NCBI RefSeq assembly: GCF_000287055.2
Contig: NZ_AJYQ02000019.1
Location: forward strand, 1-56,275
Origin: Vibrio genomosp. F10 str. ZF-129
GTDB taxonomy: Bacteria > Pseudomonadota > Gammaproteobacteria > Enterobacterales > Vibrionaceae
DNA: 56,275 bases
Reading direction: 5' to 3'
A program made the translations under genes and the position numbers. The notes under the pieces were generated by a model, which saw nothing but the letters and a program-made list of their open reading frames with translations, was not told the DNA's origin and did no database searches. Shown one piece after another: positions 54,403 to 56,275 of the stretch; position 1 is the first letter of the stretch; every line of letters starts with the position of its first letter.

Positions 54403-55602
54403 ATGTCAAAGGGGAAACAAACCCAGCTCATCACCGCTGGGCGAGATAAGAAATGGACCAATGGTGTGGTTAACCCTCCGGTACAACGTGCATCAACCAT
54501 CGTATTTGATACCGTTGCTGAAAAAAATGCTGCAACATTGAACCGAGCGAATAAAACGCTTTTCTACGGACGCCGAGGAACAAACACACACTTTGCGTTC
54601 CAAGATGCAATGACAAAACTGGAAGGCGGTGCAGGGTGCGCACTTTATCCTTGTGGAACTGCCGCAATATCAAACGCCATTTTGTCTTTTGTTGAAACGG
54701 GCGATCACATTTTGATGGTCGACACTTGCTACGAACCGACGCGTGATTTTTGTAATACTATTATGAAAAAAATGGGCGTTGAAACCACCTACTACAATCC
54801 CCTTGTCGGTGAAGGCATTCGCGACCTTATCAAGCCCAATACCAAGATATTGTTCACCGAGTCCCCGGGTTCTGTAACAATGGAAATTCAAGATATACCA
54901 ACGTTGTCGCGCATTGCACACGAGCACGATATCATCGTCATGCTCGATAATACATGGGCAGCGGGTGTTAACTTCTCGCCATTTGAATACGGTGTCGATA
55001 TTTCCATACAAGCGGCGACTAAATACATCGTTGGGCATTCCGATGTCATGCTAGGTACCGCAGTCGCTAATGAAAAGCACTGGCCTCAGCTTAGAGAGCA
55101 AAGTTATTTGATGGGCCAATGCGTGTCACCCGACGACGCCTACTTGGCACTACGAGGTATACGCACTCTGGATGTTCGTTTACGACAGCACGCTGAAAAT
55201 AGTCTTACTATCGCGAAATGGTTAGAAAATCACCCAGATGTCGATCACGTCCGCCATCCGGCTCTGGCTTCCTGTCCCGGCCATGAGTTCTTTGAAAGAG
55301 ATTTCACTGGTGGAAACGGACTGTTCTCTTTTGTTCTAAAAGAGTCTCACCCGAAGGCGACCACAGCACTGCTCGACGGAATGAGTCATTTCAGCATGGG
55401 GTACTCTTGGGGTGGATTTGAAAGCCTAATCTTAGCGAACGAACCTAGAAGCTTTAACAGTTTACGAACCGTTGCAAACCCTAACTTCGAGGGGACTTTG
55501 ATTCGTATTCATGTAGGCCTTGAAAATGTAGATGATTTAATTGACGATCTAAAATCTGGCCTTGAGCGCTACAAGCAAGCTGTGATTACGACAACCCAAT
55601 AG
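54403..55602 (+). CDS. metC: Cystathionine beta-lyase
   Basis: A 399-residue PLP enzyme of the Cys/Met metabolism family that cleaves cystathionine to homocysteine, ammonia and pyruvate. The PLP Lys is Lys207 in QAATKYIVGHSD; YGRRGTNTHFAFQ, the CGTAAI loop and MLDNTWAAG are MetC-like. The start has AAGGAA upstream. It is followed by the convergent tag gene after 44 bases. Confidence 0.93.
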   Translation: MSKGKQTQLITAGRDKKWTNGVVNPPVQRASTIVFDTVAEKNAATLNRANKTLFYGRRGTNTHFAFQDAMTKLEGGAGCALYPCGTAAISNAILSFVETGDHILMVDTCYEPTRDFCNTIMKKMGVETTYYNPLVGEGIRDLIKPNTKILFTESPGSVTMEIQDIPTLSRIAHEHDIIVMLDNTWAAGVNFSPFEYGVDISIQAATKYIVGHSDVMLGTAVANEKHWPQLREQSYLMGQCVSPDDAYLALRGIRTLDVRLRQHAENSLTIAKWLENHPDVDHVRHPALASCPGHEFFERDFTGGNGLFSFVLKESHPKATTALLDGMSHFSMGYSWGGFESLILANEPRSFNSLRTVANPNFEGTLIRIHVGLENVDDLIDDLKSGLERYKQAVITTTQ

Positions 55603-55646
55603 TATCAGCAACCTAAATTCAATAGGCCCATCACTCGTACTTATTC

Positions 55647-56222
55647 TTACTCTGCTGATGGGCTTACGTGGTATTGAGGGCAATCAATAAGATGATCGTT
55701 AACCATTCCCATCGCTTGCATAAATGCATAACAAATCGTTTCGCCTACAAATTTAAAACCATGCTTTTTTAGAAATTTGCTCATGGCTGTCGATTCTACT
55801 GTGAAAGCGGGCACTTGATCCATAGATGTCCACGCATTAACCCGTGGCTGACCCTCTACAAACTGCCAAAGTGCGTTTGATAGTGAACCATATTCCTGCT
55901 GCAGTTTCATTGCGGCGCGTGCATTAGTGTAAACCGATGCTATTTTTCCTTTATGTCTCACTACGTCATAGTGTTCAATAATCATTGCTACATTCGATTC
56001 ATCTAGCTCGGCAAGTTTTTGTATGTCGTAGTTTAGAAAAGCAGAACGATAGCCTTCCCTCTTTTTCAAAATCGTAATCCAGCTCAACCCCGCTTGTGCG
56101 CCTTCCAATGTAATGAACTCGAAAAGAGTGCGATCGTCATAGACAGGACGTCCCCATTCTTCATCGTGGTACTCTTTTTCCAAAGGATGATTCAGTGCCC
56201 AAGCACACGTTTCCTTTTTCAT
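55647..56222 (-). CDS. tag: DNA-3-methyladenine glycosylase I
   Basis: A 191-residue HhH-type glycosylase that removes 3-methyladenine from alkylated DNA. The zinc-binding set of Tag is present: Cys6, His19 (YHDEEWG), His177 and Cys181 (NDHLIDCPQY). Motifs FEFITLEGAQAGLSW and FKFVGETICYAFMQA are characteristic. The length equals that of E. coli Tag. The start has AAGGAG upstream. It converges on metC. Confidence 0.94.
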   Translation of the reverse strand: MKKETCAWALNHPLEKEYHDEEWGRPVYDDRTLFEFITLEGAQAGLSWITILKKREGYRSAFLNYDIQKLAELDESNVAMIIEHYDVVRHKGKIASVYTNARAAMKLQQEYGSLSNALWQFVEGQPRVNAWTSMDQVPAFTVESTAMSKFLKKHGFKFVGETICYAFMQAMGMVNDHLIDCPQYHVSPSAE

Positions 56223-56243
56223 TGCTGTTTCTCCTTAAAGAAA

Positions 56244-56275
56244 TAATACCAATCACAGTAAGTAAATGATCAGAA
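56244..56275 (+). repeat. Dispersed repeat B, copy 2 (cut by the window edge)
   Basis: Matches 35167-35198 at 29 of 32 positions, in the same orientation, and runs to the last base. It lies directly upstream of the tag start codon, so it may occupy the tag promoter region. Confidence 0.6.

Noticed and set aside
55626..55663. GCCCATCA/TGATGGGC stem between metC and tag as a terminator
   Set aside because: The right arm lies inside the tag coding sequence and there is no T run, so termination is doubtful.
1..56275. CRISPR array, tRNA or rRNA genes, intact insertion sequence or prophage
   Set aside because: No regularly spaced palindromic repeats, no cloverleaf or rRNA-like stretches, no transposase or phage structural genes were seen in either strand.

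Overview
The window reads as a contiguous piece of a Vibrio (Vibrionaceae) chromosome. The evidence is the moderate GC content, the gene families (TrhO, DUF1289, DUF2058, HslJ-like META lipoprotein, TIGR01621-type pseudouridine synthase, ynjBCDF, HBM-type chemoreceptor) and E. coli-like but diverged housekeeping genes such as clsA, metC and tag. I cannot place it to species from sequence alone. I see no rRNA, tRNA, CRISPR array, complete insertion sequence or prophage.

Left arm (1-9.3 kb, minus strand): one uninterrupted reading frame of at least 3,079 codons begins at 9237 and leaves the window at base 1. It opens with a LEPR-XLL motif, continues through more than 2,300 residues of repeated beta-rich modules and EF-hand-like loops, and ends (so far) in a long RTX calcium-binding array. 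It is a giant secreted or surface protein. A near-consensus promoter lies just upstream.

9.7-16.4 kb: a Tat-type exported dienelactone-hydrolase-like protein, then a complete sucrose PTS locus. scrB and scrR are on the minus strand, scrA and scrK on the plus strand. Two identical 14-bp LacI-type operators sit directly beside the scrB and scrA promoters, and a diverged third copy lies in front of scrR.

16.7-19.8 kb: an unrecognised protein with two Cys pairs, the tRNA hydroxylase trhO and a YitT membrane protein.

20-36.4 kb: a dense signalling island. On the minus strand a soluble histidine kinase, a REC-DUF3369-HD-GYP regulator, a periplasmic ligand-binding protein and a hybrid Cache/PAS kinase appear to form one operon. 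On the plus strand a REC-DUF3369-GGDEF-EAL regulator is followed by a Cache-domain kinase of the same kinase type. Two divergent DEAD-box RNA helicases separate the two halves. Both regulators are predicted to degrade c-di-GMP (HD-GYP intact, EAL intact, GGDEF degenerate). A third, degenerate REC protein lies at 35.2-36.4 kb.

36.7-45 kb: small metabolic and regulatory genes (periplasmic rhodanese, UDP-glucose dehydrogenase, glutathione peroxidase with a nearby LysR regulator, PilZ protein, META lipoprotein, HBM chemoreceptor).

45-56.3 kb: a ynjBCDF ABC-transporter operon without ynjE, an RNA-modification pair (pseudouridine synthase and methyltransferase), an NSS-family sodium symporter, clsA, metC and tag.

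The window is also rich in short tandem duplications (12-23 bp units), most of them beside gene ends, and holds two dispersed repeat pairs. A plausible but unproven link is that c-di-GMP enzymes, the PilZ receptor, Ugd and the giant RTX protein all belong to surface-attachment physiology.
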